A stretch of DNA of 64,000 nt. Origin: Daucus carota subsp. sativus. Taxonomy: Eukaryota > Streptophyta > Magnoliopsida > Apiales > Apiaceae. Both the position numbers and the translations under genes were made by a program. The DNA is taken from the NCBI RefSeq assembly GCF_001625215.2, contig NC_030381.2:43770689-43834688 (forward strand), given 5' to 3'. Positions 55,561-64,000 of the stretch are shown here, in pieces (positions within the stretch are counted from its first letter, which is position 1; each line of letters starts with the position of its first letter). The notes under the pieces were generated by a model. The model was not told the DNA's origin. It searched no databases and was given only the letters and a program-made list of their open reading frames with translations.

Positions 55561-55733
55561 CTCAGGGTTATAATAAACGGTTTTTCCACGCTGTGCCTAT
55601 GTGCACACAATAAGCACAAAGGTCGATAAGTTTACTATATTTTAATTGACTTACCCTCTTTAATAATGGTGGACGAACATGTATTCACAACACCACCACC
55701 ACCAATCAAAATACACCGAATTAATAGATTTTA

Positions 55734-56040
55734 TGTTGTGTTTGGTTGGGAAGAATGGAATGAAATGGAATTGAATGAGTAAAATCATTTGAAACTAATA
55801 GAGATAGGAGGAGGAGGGAAGTTTTGAAATAAATTTAAGTGAGTGCAAAATTGCTATGATGAGATTTGAGAAGAATTTGGGGGTAGGAGAGAATGGAGCA
55901 TTTTGAAGGTATGATCTCTCTAGCACATAATGTAAGGAATGGAATGGAGGAATGAATGAGATTTGTTAACAATTGTCCATAATCTAGTTCATCTTTCATT
56001 CCATTCTTTCCGGAATCATTCACCCCAACCAAACACAACA
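55734..56040. mobile_element. Tourist-like (PIF/Harbinger) MITE with TTA duplication
   Basis: The perfect ends TGTTGTGTTTGGTTGGG and CCCAACCAAACACAACA bound 307 bp and are flanked by TTA on both sides (55731-55733 and 56041-56043). The interior is rich in GGAATGGAATGA motifs. The paralogous stretches lack it. Confidence 0.88.
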
Positions 56041-57054
56041 TTAGTGCTTAGCATGTGACCATGGGCACACACTAGACAAACCCTGTAATAAAACCACCAA
56101 ATGGATCATATACTATAAATATATACGCCTAACACTCATTTGAGTGGACAGACAGTACTGCACATCAGAAGACAGACATACGTACTACAGACATATAATT
56201 AAATGCAAACATGATCTGATCACATTACCTAGTTGAATTACCAGGCCTTCAGCCATATATCCACTGGCAGCCTCAATACAATTTTAACTTATCAACCAGG
56301 AACAAGCGCACCAATGATATACCATGGGGAAGAAAACTTGAGCTTAATATGAAAGAAAAAGAAATTGTGATGATATTGATTTGTGGTAATCTGGTACTCA
56401 TTCCCCAGATTACCACGCCTTCAAGAACAGATTAAAAAGAAAAAGCCCGAGCAAGTAAAAAAATTGTGATGAATAGTCAATATTCGACTGTATAGTTGTG
56501 ACTGTTAACGGTCATTTCTACCATTCGAATTTCCAACCCAAAAAAATGTTTTGGTTGAAAATTTGAATTTCCCGCTCAAAATTTAAAAACAAAATCCCAA
56601 CAATTGAATTTCCCCCTATATCTTGAAAATATTAAACTCCCCGCCACACGTATTAATTTCGACCAATTATGGTCAAAAATATGTGGTTGAAGTTAACTGA
56701 GCTTTCTTTGTTTGTGGTCGAATTTAGTATACAATGACATTAAAATGTGGTCGAAATTAATACCACTATTTGATACTGTCAAATTTAATAGACCATAATA
56801 TAAAATATACTATTTCTAATGACTTCTGTTTACCTATTCAAACCCAAAATACCTAACTACGTTCAAAATAACCATAAAAAAATACATAAATATTTAAAAT
56901 CAAATACCAGCATAAACAAGTTGATGATTTGATCACGGATGTACCAATCCATACCAAAAGAGAAGTGATAATTCATTCATTGGCCTACCACGCAATCCAT
57001 TAACCAAAAGTAAGTTAATTTAAAATTCTCAAACACGACTAATAGTACTGCTGC
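56041..57054. other. Shuffled duplicate debris with CACTA-like GGTCGAAA motifs
   Basis: The segment 56040-56270 resembles the region just downstream of the F-box genes (CATTACCTAGTTG, ACCAAATGGATCATATAC). The segment 56320-56470 matches the end of block A. The segment 56480-56790 has GGTCGAAA-type motifs of the CACTA-like family. No intact gene. Confidence 0.55.
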
Positions 57055-57313
57055 ATAATCTAAAGGGAGGATAAATACGCGTCTAGATCACAATTGCTTT
57101 GGCTCTGGGTTGTCTCTGTGATGGCAGCCTCCTTCCCCTTCCTCGCTAGCTGCTGACTGACCTGAGAAGAAGTTGGCAAGGAAATTCAAATATTATGATT
57201 TACAAAATTATTCTTGATAAAAAAAAAATATAGGAGCACAAAATATGTTAGACTTAATTACCCCATATATATATAAGAAAATTTCAGGATGGTCATCAAC
57301 TTTGATCATAAAA

Positions 57314-58268
57314 AGAGTAATTAGCACTTTGCACCCATTAACTTGGGTCGTTTTTGCGATTTGGTCTCCAACTTTGAATTATAGCAAAGTGCATCCCATA
57401 GCTTATGAATTTCAATCAGATTGCACCCGCTTGACTAATTTCCGTCAAAACTAATGGTTAATGTTATAGACATAAAGTTTGAATTTTGTAATTAGCATTT
57501 TGCACCAATCAACTTTTGTCATTTTTTCGATTCGGTCACATATTTTTATATATCGCCAGAATGCATCCTAACATAAAAAATTTAATCATTTTACAACCTT
57601 ATAATGAATCCCGTCAAATATTACTCCCTCTGTCCCCCTCTTATCTTGTTTTTTAATTTCAATTTGTGTGGGAGTTTATACTTAAAATTTTCAAAATCAT
57701 TATGTTTTAGTTTTATTATTTAAATTGCAAAGTAGTGATTTAAAAAAATTACTCGCTCCGTCTCAATTTACATGTCATTTTTGCTTTTCGAGGAGTCAAA
57801 TTGACTAATCTTTGACCAACTATTAAAAAATATATATTTGTTGTTTTAGAAAATAAAAATTTACATATTAAAATAGACTAGATTAACTTTCTGATGAATA
57901 AAAAAACTAGTGTTAAATTGAAATTAAAGAACAAGATAAGAGGGGGACAGAGGGAGTAATATTTGATGGGAATTCGTTAAAAGGTTATAAAATGATTAAA
58001 TTTTTTATGTTGGAGGTTGCATTCTGCCGACATATAAAAATATGAGACCGAATCAAAAAAAATGACAAAATTTGAAGGGTGCAAAGTGTTAATTACAAAA
58101 TTAAAACTTTCCGCCGTTATTGTTGACTAGTTTTTGACGGAAGTTAGTCAAAGAGATGCAATCTGATTGAAATTCATAAGTTATGGGATGCACTTTGCTA
58201 CAATTCAAAATTCGAGACCAAATCGCAAAAACGACCAAAATTAAAGGGTGCAAACTGCTAATTACTCT
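57314..58268. mobile_element. Foldback element with ~310-bp arms, absent from the paralog
   Basis: AGAGTAATTAGCA(C/G)TTTGCACCC starts the left arm and is mirrored at the right. The arms match through TTGCGATTTGGTCTC, AAAAATTTAATCATTTTA and up to the Stowaway at 57624. CATAAAA flanks both sides, a likely 7-9 bp duplication. The paralogous site near 49720 reads TTGATCATATATAAAAAAAT with no insertion, an empty site. No coding capacity. Confidence 0.75.
57624..57956. mobile_element. Stowaway MITE at the centre of the foldback, with a partial second Stowaway inside
   Basis: CTCCCTCTGTCCCCCTCTTA and its mirror are flanked by TA (57622-57623 and 57957-57958). Inside, from 57752, a half-copy of another Stowaway begins CTCGCTCCGTCTCAATTTAC, the same family as the element at 5091-5738. 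Its right end is missing. Confidence 0.75.
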
Positions 58269-58734
58269 CATAAAAACTTAAAACCAGACGACTATTTTGA
58301 TCATAAAATTAATGTCTGGCTCAATAGTTTGGCTTGCGACATGATGAAGCTCTCATTCAGAGTCATAAAACAAGAAATCTAGATCAGGTAAATAAGTTGT
58401 TTCTTGTATGCTGATTAACTAATTCAGTATCTACACGAGCGATTCCAATATGAGCATAACTATAAATATATGAGAGATCAAAACTATTTCTTAAGAATTG
58501 ATACTCGAAGCTGGTTTTTTCAATAAAGCAAATGGAAGTATATATATACGTGAACTTGGACTATTCCTGTATTTTCAAGTAGTGTGATGACACAAATTAA
58601 ACAGATTAGTAACAAAAATCAAATTAATCAAATACAGGTAAGAATCAAGCTTGCTTTTATCATACCTCTACTATGACTTTGTCATTGTCCTCGAGGATTT
58701 GACAAAGTAATCCCTTAACTACTCGTACATAATG

Positions 58735-59212
58735 AGTCCGGAATAACTTCTGGACTGCGTCCGAAAATAATATCTTCGACCAGAAGGGGTCAAAACTATA
58801 TATTCGACCAAAAACAATCGAATATATATATTTTCCACCAAAAATGGTCGAAATTCTAATTTTGACCAGAAATGGTCGACAGCTCTAAAAATACAGAAAT
58901 CATTGAAAAAATTTCAAATTCGAAAACACGGCAAATTTCCCGACATGTAAATATATTCGACCAAAAGTTATTTTCGACCGAAACCATTGAGGGAAAACTG
59001 AAGGGAAGAAATAGGAGTGGTCGAATTTAGCCCGTCGAAATTAAATTTATTTTCGGTCTGGTAAATTCTATCGCTTGTTTTTTTGACCGTATGTGGTCAC
59101 TTTTAATATTTTCAACCTAATATTTTCAGCCGAATTTATTTTCGATTATAAATGGTTAAAAATAGTCGTCGGTCCAAATTCCCCGTCGAATATAGCTACT
59201 TTTCCTGTAGTG
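58735..59212. mobile_element. CACTA-like end with GGTCGAAA repeats, copy 2
   Basis: Paralog of 50205-50652. The right end reads in reverse CACTACAGGAAAAGTAGC, a canonical CACTA terminus. Subterminal TTCGACC/GGTCGAAA motifs are dense. No transposase. The flanking host block A follows at once. Confidence 0.6.
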
Positions 59213-60060
59213 AAAATTACATGATGGGGTTTGATGAGCAGCTTCAGTCTATTTTCGTAGGCGGTGATAATGCAAGGGATAGTGTTTAAATCCCATCACA
59301 CAATGGAACCAAATCTGAGGCAAATCTGAAGGTAGTTATAGAAAGAATGGATGTGGATATATTGTGGATTTGGAATCAAACCAAGAGGCCACAGCACATT
59401 ATGTGAATGGTATAAAAGGCTTCTTTCTTACTACATAGTGTGCAGGCAACAAAAGATGGAGATTTACATGGACAAAACTTTATGAATTTCCGGGTTTGAT
59501 GAGGAAGTCCAAAAGAATCCGGGAGCTATAAAGCCACAGCATCAAAAACTAACTAGAAGGCGAAAACCAGTTTCTGCAGCTAAGCTCGGCACGTTCCATG
59601 GGGAAGAACTTTGAGCTTGAAATGAAAGAAAAAGAAATGTGATGATATTAATTCGTGGTAATTTGGCACTCATGCACCAGATTACCACCTTCAAGAACAT
59701 ATTAAAAAAGAAAAAGTCAGGATTAAGTAAAGAAATTGTGATGACGATATTGATTTGTGGGTGAGTATAGGGAGGGTGAGGTTGTATTTGGGGTGAACAA
59801 CACACTTAGCAATTAAAATTTACATCTAAAAGGCTGGCTCTCGACGTATTAAATCACGTTCTGTAGCTTCAAAACCTTAAATCAATGTTTGAAATGTTAA
59901 AATCTTAACAGCAATACAAGTCTAGATATATTTACAACACTACACTTGTAAAATGTTTCAAAGTATTCCACCTGAAGTTGTCAAAATAATAACAATCACT
60001 GAGATGCAAAGATGATAATAAACTATAACTTAATTAGGAGTCCCTACAGACTAGGGTTTG
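59213..60060. repeat. Segmental duplication, blocks A and B copy 4
   Basis: Parallels 50.66-51.5 kb: GGAACCAAATCTGAGGCAAA at 59305, GGCTTCTTTCTTACTACATA at 59418 and TACACTTGTAAAATGTTTCA at 59941. Coding potential is not conserved between copies. Confidence 0.8.
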
Positions 60061-60139
60061 AGAGAGTTTATTTCATTAATAAAATCTATCACATGAAAGG
60101 GTAAGTTTATTAAACCAGTCTAATTATCTCTATATCTTT

Positions 60140-60945
60140 CGAGCTGTCAGACCGTGACTGGTCGAAAATATTTCGACCCTTTCTGGTTGAAAATATAATT
60201 TCCAAACCCAGTCCAAGAGTTATGCCGGACTCATTACGTACGTGTATATAGCTAAGAGCAACTCCAACAGCATCTTAGCACATTCCTTAAATATAATATA
60301 AAATATTGGATCCTAGATTCCTAGTGACTTAAGATAATAATAATTATTATCACCTCCAACAATATTCCCTATATTCATTCCTTATATACTATTTTATTAT
60401 TAAAAGTTACCATTATTACAATAAGTGAAAAGCGAGAACATGTTTGTTTTCAAAATTTATTATAAAATAAGGTTTAGGAGAGGAGAGAGGTTAGCTAAAG
60501 ATAAGGCATTGGCTAATGGATCTTAGTGATTTAGGGAATCACTAAGATACTGTTGGAGTGAATTATTTTCTCATATTCCTCATATTTTGGTTTAAGACTC
60601 CAAATAGCTAAGCTATTGGAGTTGCTCTAAGGGATTACTTTGTCAAATTCTCAAGTAAAGTGACAAAGTCATTGCAGAGGTATGATAAAAGCAAGCTTGA
60701 TTCGTACCAGCTGGATTTGATTAATTTGATTTGTGTTACTAATCTGTTAAATTTGTGTCATCACACTACTTGAAAATACAAGATTAGTCCAAGTTCACGT
60801 GTATATATACTTCCATATGCTTTATTGAAAGAACCAGCTCCGAGTATTAATTCTTAAGAAATATTTTTGATCTCTAATCATATATCTATAGTTGTGCTCA
60901 TATTGGAATCTGCTCGTGAAGATACTGAGAATTGAGTTTTTTGTT
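60140..60945 (-). repeat. Inverted copy of block G/H (58.43-58.80 kb) with a MITE inside
   Basis: The reverse complement of 60140-60240 plus 60632-60945 matches 58430-58800 (for example TGAGCACAACTATAGATATA region, CATCACACTACTTGAAAATA, GGTCGAAAATATTTCGACC). The neighbouring blocks B and C are in the normal direction, so only this piece is flipped. A Tourist-like MITE splits it. Confidence 0.7.
60252..60629. mobile_element. Tourist-like MITE (GAGCAACTCCAACAGC ends, TAA duplication)
   Basis: GAGCAACTCCAACAGCATCT at the left and its mirror GGAGTTGCTC at the right are flanked by TAA on both sides. This is a very common plant PIF/Harbinger MITE type. Inside, GCTAAGATAC and TTAGTGATTTAGGGAATCAC are partly mirrored. 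Confidence 0.8.
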
Positions 60946-62035
60946 AGGTATTTTTCTCGGTGTCACAACACACACACACATAAATGTATATAGAAGGTGC
61001 TTGAGTTAATTAATGATCTATATATTATATAACATGTGCTCTAAACATCATTATTATAAAACCCTACTTTTTTTATGTCTTCTCTCATGGGTTAAAATAC
61101 CCTTCCCCAATTGTTTCCTATATTTTTGTGGTTGCAGAAAAAAATACCATCCAGAGAGGAAGTTTGGAGGAGCTGTCTCCCAGGGCATCTTTACCTTGGT
61201 TTTAAACGTGTAGTGTCTAAAATCCAAAAATGGTATGCATCTCTTGTTTATCCAATATTTCTATTATTTTTCTGCAAAGTTGATTTTATTTAAAGTAGTG
61301 TCACGTGTACTAAGAGTCGGCCCTGGTATTATAGGGTTTCGATAGCTAGATGTTAAAATTGTAAAGCAAAAAGATTATCATTCCGAATGACAACAGAACC
61401 ATTAAACCATTGTATTTTGATCGAAACTCATGTGGGCCGACGGAACTAAAAGATAAGCGGGAGGAAAAAGTTTGTCCAAATACAATATGTACACTATATA
61501 CTTAATTGGGATTCATTCCAACGTCCATCAACCTACATCTCTTGAAGCCCCAATTTGGAGATCCTATAATACCAGAATCGAATATTCAAATTTAAGAACC
61601 TTTGAATCCAGAGTTTTTATTTGGATTCATATTGTTCAAACAATGATATCTTCATCCATGACAACAAAACGTTTCTAATTGCTAATGAACTGTTAGACGC
61701 TGGTGTTTACTGTTTGCTAAGCCAATCTGTGTAACATGCTCTAGCCTGAGCTTGTGATCAGGTGTCTAGAGTTAACAATGTGAGAAGGTAGTCTGTTATC
61801 TCATATTTGCTGTGCGCTGATATCATATCGCTTGTATCTTTGGTATCTTGGCTAAATGGTAATTTTAATTAAAGAAAAAACAACGAAGAAAAGCCGTGGA
61901 AATCATCCACTTGCTATCCAACATTTGAGATTACCAATTTTAAGACAACGCACATAGTAAATTTTAAAGCTCTTCCTAAAGCTCAAGGTTATAATAAAAC
62001 CACGTACCAAATGGATCATATACCATAATTAAATG
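60946..62035. repeat. Segmental duplication, blocks C and D copy 4
   Basis: Block C 60950-61240 and block D 61525-61800 follow copy 2 closely. The segment 61133-61215 (AGAGAGGAAGTTTGGAGGAG) after an AG acceptor-like site looks exon-like and is kept in copy 2, but no product is recognised. Confidence 0.75.
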
Positions 62036-62116
62036 GAAAAAGATATTGGGGGATAGGAGGGTTCGACCTGAGACCACAAAGAAACGTTAATTATCTGATC
62101 ACGTTACCTAGTTGTA

Positions 62117-63322
62117 TTACCAAGCCTTCAGCCATCCAGACATGTCATATCTGCATTGTCTCGGCCTCGGTATTGTTTCTGATTTCTTTTCTCTGGTATT
62201 CTTGTTCCCATCTTTCTCAGGTGACACTAGGCTTTCAACAAAAGTCATCCCCACTCGAAAATCATTTGGCAATCCAAGAACTTCCGTATCATAGAGGTCT
62301 GAAAACTTTGCATTGGAAACTAGCAAGACAGAGTCACCATGTTCCGGAAAGCCTGAGCTATCGTCCCGAAAATTTAACGACGCAACATGAGAAACATCAG
62401 ACAGAACAACAGACAATTTAGTCCAGGATCCCACCACCCCATACTCCTTCATCACGTACAACTCACTTACACTATTAATCACATTAGAGAATAAACAAAG
62501 GCACCCCTTAAGAACCCCAAGCCTGGGAAACACCGAGTTCGAATCAAAAACCCCAATTGGCAATGGCACCCCTGAGAATTCTTTCTCAGCTATATTATAT
62601 GCCCAAATAATCATCGATTTTTCACTCAACCAATGAAGAGACCCTTCAAGAAAAATCCCAGCAACCCTCTTAATTAGATCAAAGGGGGGATCCGCAACCC
62701 TCTTCCATTGACTTGCTTTAAGCATGGAAACATAAGCAACAGTAGCAGAGCCAGAGAGAGACGATATAGCAACAACTGCATAATCATCACAGGAGAAATC
62801 ATAGCCAAACCCAAACGTATTGCAAGTAGATAATTGATAAAATTGCAGGGGCAGAAGAGGTAATTTCCTGGACTCTAAAGTTGTAGGATTAAGCACATAC
62901 AAAGCTGGGTGTAACAGGTCGTTTTGAACTAAAATTAACCCATCACACGAACCCCAAACCTTAGTCCATCTATTTGAAGAATTTTTAAAATTCAACTTTT
63001 TCTTAGTCTCTCGCTGGGCTTTCATCCTGGCAAGAACTGTCTTTAGAAGTTTTTTACAATTGGGGTTCTTGTAGTCGTACCTGGCATCATGAAAAAAGTC
63101 GGTAGTGTACATGCCACAAGGGTCGGAATGGAATGAAATGAGCATGAGTTTAGTTACGGAGGCTCTGATGAGATGCGTCTGGATTAAATTGGGGTCAGAT
63201 ATTAGGGATTTCCATGATTTCGAAACACACTTACATTGCCCAAGTGATTTAGCAGGGAGACGAATGAAAACATCAGATAATAACTCTTTGGGAAGAAGAT
63301 TGATGTAATCTCGTCTTCCCAT
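62117..63322 (-). CDS. F-box protein (F-box/kelch-associated type), intact copy
   Basis: A single exon of 401 residues. I chose the ATG at 63322, which starts MGRRDYINLLPKELLSDVFI; the twelve codons upstream are not conserved in the paralog's layout. The F-box spans about 6-46 (LPKELLSDVFIRLPAKSLGQ). Then come a short linker, CDGLILVQN and LYVLNPTTLESRKLPLLP, and an FBA/kelch-like beta-rich half including FGFGYDFSCDDYAVV and GIFLEGSLHWLSEKS. The tail is basic. It resembles At3g06240/CPR1-type F-box proteins and should act as an SCF ubiquitin-ligase adaptor; the target is unknown. A TATA-like AATATAAATA lies about 60 bases upstream. Its tandem paralog at 53.1-54.3 kb is frameshifted. Confidence 0.92.
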   Translation of the reverse strand: MGRRDYINLLPKELLSDVFIRLPAKSLGQCKCVSKSWKSLISDPNLIQTHLIRASVTKLMLISFHSDPCGMYTTDFFHDARYDYKNPNCKKLLKTVLARMKAQRETKKKLNFKNSSNRWTKVWGSCDGLILVQNDLLHPALYVLNPTTLESRKLPLLPLQFYQLSTCNTFGFGYDFSCDDYAVVAISSLSGSATVAYVSMLKASQWKRVADPPFDLIKRVAGIFLEGSLHWLSEKSMIIWAYNIAEKEFSGVPLPIGVFDSNSVFPRLGVLKGCLCLFSNVINSVSELYVMKEYGVVGSWTKLSVVLSDVSHVASLNFRDDSSGFPEHGDSVLLVSNAKFSDLYDTEVLGLPNDFRVGMTFVESLVSPEKDGNKNTREKKSETIPRPRQCRYDMSGWLKAW

Positions 63323-64000
63323 GTTGATGATGAGCACTATACCCAAAACACTTAACAACGCACCTTAGACTCCAACCGAGTATTTATATTTGGGGTGTTC
63401 TGGATTCTTCATATTTTGGGTGTTCTGGATTCTTTTTTTTTTTTATTACTAGTATACATAAAACACCTAAAAACACCTAACAACGCAACCCTCAACTCTA
63501 ACTGAGTATTTAAATTTGAGATGTTCTCAATTCTTCGCTTAGTCTTTGACAATTTGATGCCTATACATGATATGTGATTGATAAAAAAAATTATAAATTG
63601 TATATTTTTTTTTTAAAACCAAAATTGTATATATTTTTGTATATTAAGTTTATAAGAACATTATTGAGCACTGGGAACATAAGGAAAATATTTTTTTTGA
63701 TGTGTTTAATAAACTTGTTCTTTAATGAGGTAAATTTTATTCATAGACAATTTTTAAATATTAGAAAAATATGTGTGTTTCAATTTAAAAACACAAAAGA
63801 AAGAACGTATATTCACAATTTATAATTTTGTAAACTTTCTTATCTCAATAGTTAGATATTTGTTTTTCAATTAAATATTTTGGGTCCCTTCAAATTTATT
63901 TTATATATTCGGCACTTTATATACATTTGGTTATTTTTAATATTTTTCTTATTATTGAAAGAAAAAAAAAGAAATTCAATCTTTTTAGAATTCTAACAGA
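63323..64000. repeat. Duplicated F-box upstream region, copy 2
   Basis: Parallels 54.37-55.0 kb. The block ACTGAGTATTTA(T/A)ATTTG(G/A)G occurs twice here (63375 and 63500), so the proximal promoter itself seems partly duplicated. The window ends inside this block. Confidence 0.7.

Larger units (their letters stand above)
57055..58734. repeat. Segmental duplication, blocks F and G copy 3, interrupted by nested elements
   Basis: Block F (57055-57195) and block G (58318-58734) match 49.49-49.65 and 49.76-50.2 kb. The minus-strand exon VSQQLARKGKEAAITETTQS lies in block F with its AG acceptor conserved. The nested element 57314-58268 sits in what was the intron. Confidence 0.75.

Noticed and set aside
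1-64000. CRISPR arrays, prophage, operons, rRNA genes, LTR-type elements
   Set aside because: No evenly spaced direct repeats with unique spacers, no rRNA, no polyprotein or long terminal repeats were seen; gene structure is plant nuclear.

Overview
This is AT-rich nuclear DNA from a flowering plant, most likely a eudicot. The evidence is intron-bearing genes with GT..AG splice sites, plant-only families (pectin methylesterases with pro-domains, a LITTLE ZIPPER microprotein, plant-type F-box/LRR and F-box proteins) and dense MITEs, MULEs and CACTA remnants. I cannot name the species. There is no prokaryotic, organellar or viral block.

Layout. 1-6.0 kb is mobile DNA: a CACTA-like subterminal repeat field, an internally deleted MuDR-type element, a PIF-type MITE, a LINE reverse-transcriptase fragment and a two-level nested palindrome. 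6.6-10.0 kb (+) is a folate-receptor-domain membrane protein gene in four exons. 10.9-12.2 kb (-) is a PP1 catalytic subunit gene whose first intron begins inside a (CT)n/G-quadruplex tract. 15.4-16.3 kb (-) holds a previously unremarked candidate: four box C/D snoRNA-like units behind a site II/TATA/telo-box promoter. 16.5-17.6 kb is a nested foldback element filled with a TTGCAA array. 17.9-20.2 kb (-) is a pectin methylesterase with a long acidic Ser/Pro tail. 22.7-23.6 kb is a nested MITE pair ending just upstream of the CWC15 spliceosome gene (24.8-28.3 kb, +, seven coding exons). 30.7 kb (+) is a ZPR microprotein gene. 33.4 kb is a nuclear tRNA-His(GTG), followed by 0.4-kb tandem repeats. 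37.0-38.7 kb (-) is a second pectin methylesterase. 40.4-45.2 kb (-) is an FBL3-like F-box/LRR gene in seven exons. 46.5-47.6 kb is a second MULE of the first family, with a perfect 9-bp target duplication. From 48 kb to the end lies a shuffled segmental duplication carrying two F-box genes (one frameshifted, one open), gene-fragment exons, CACTA ends, Tourist and Stowaway MITEs, foldback elements and a local inversion.

Functional links are limited, as is usual in plants. The two pectinesterases act on the cell wall. CWC15 and the snoRNA cluster belong to RNA processing. ZPR is a transcription-factor inhibitor. The F-box genes are predicted SCF ubiquitin-ligase adaptors. Splice sites were read by eye using GT/AG, frame continuity and remembered family sequences; no alignment was run.
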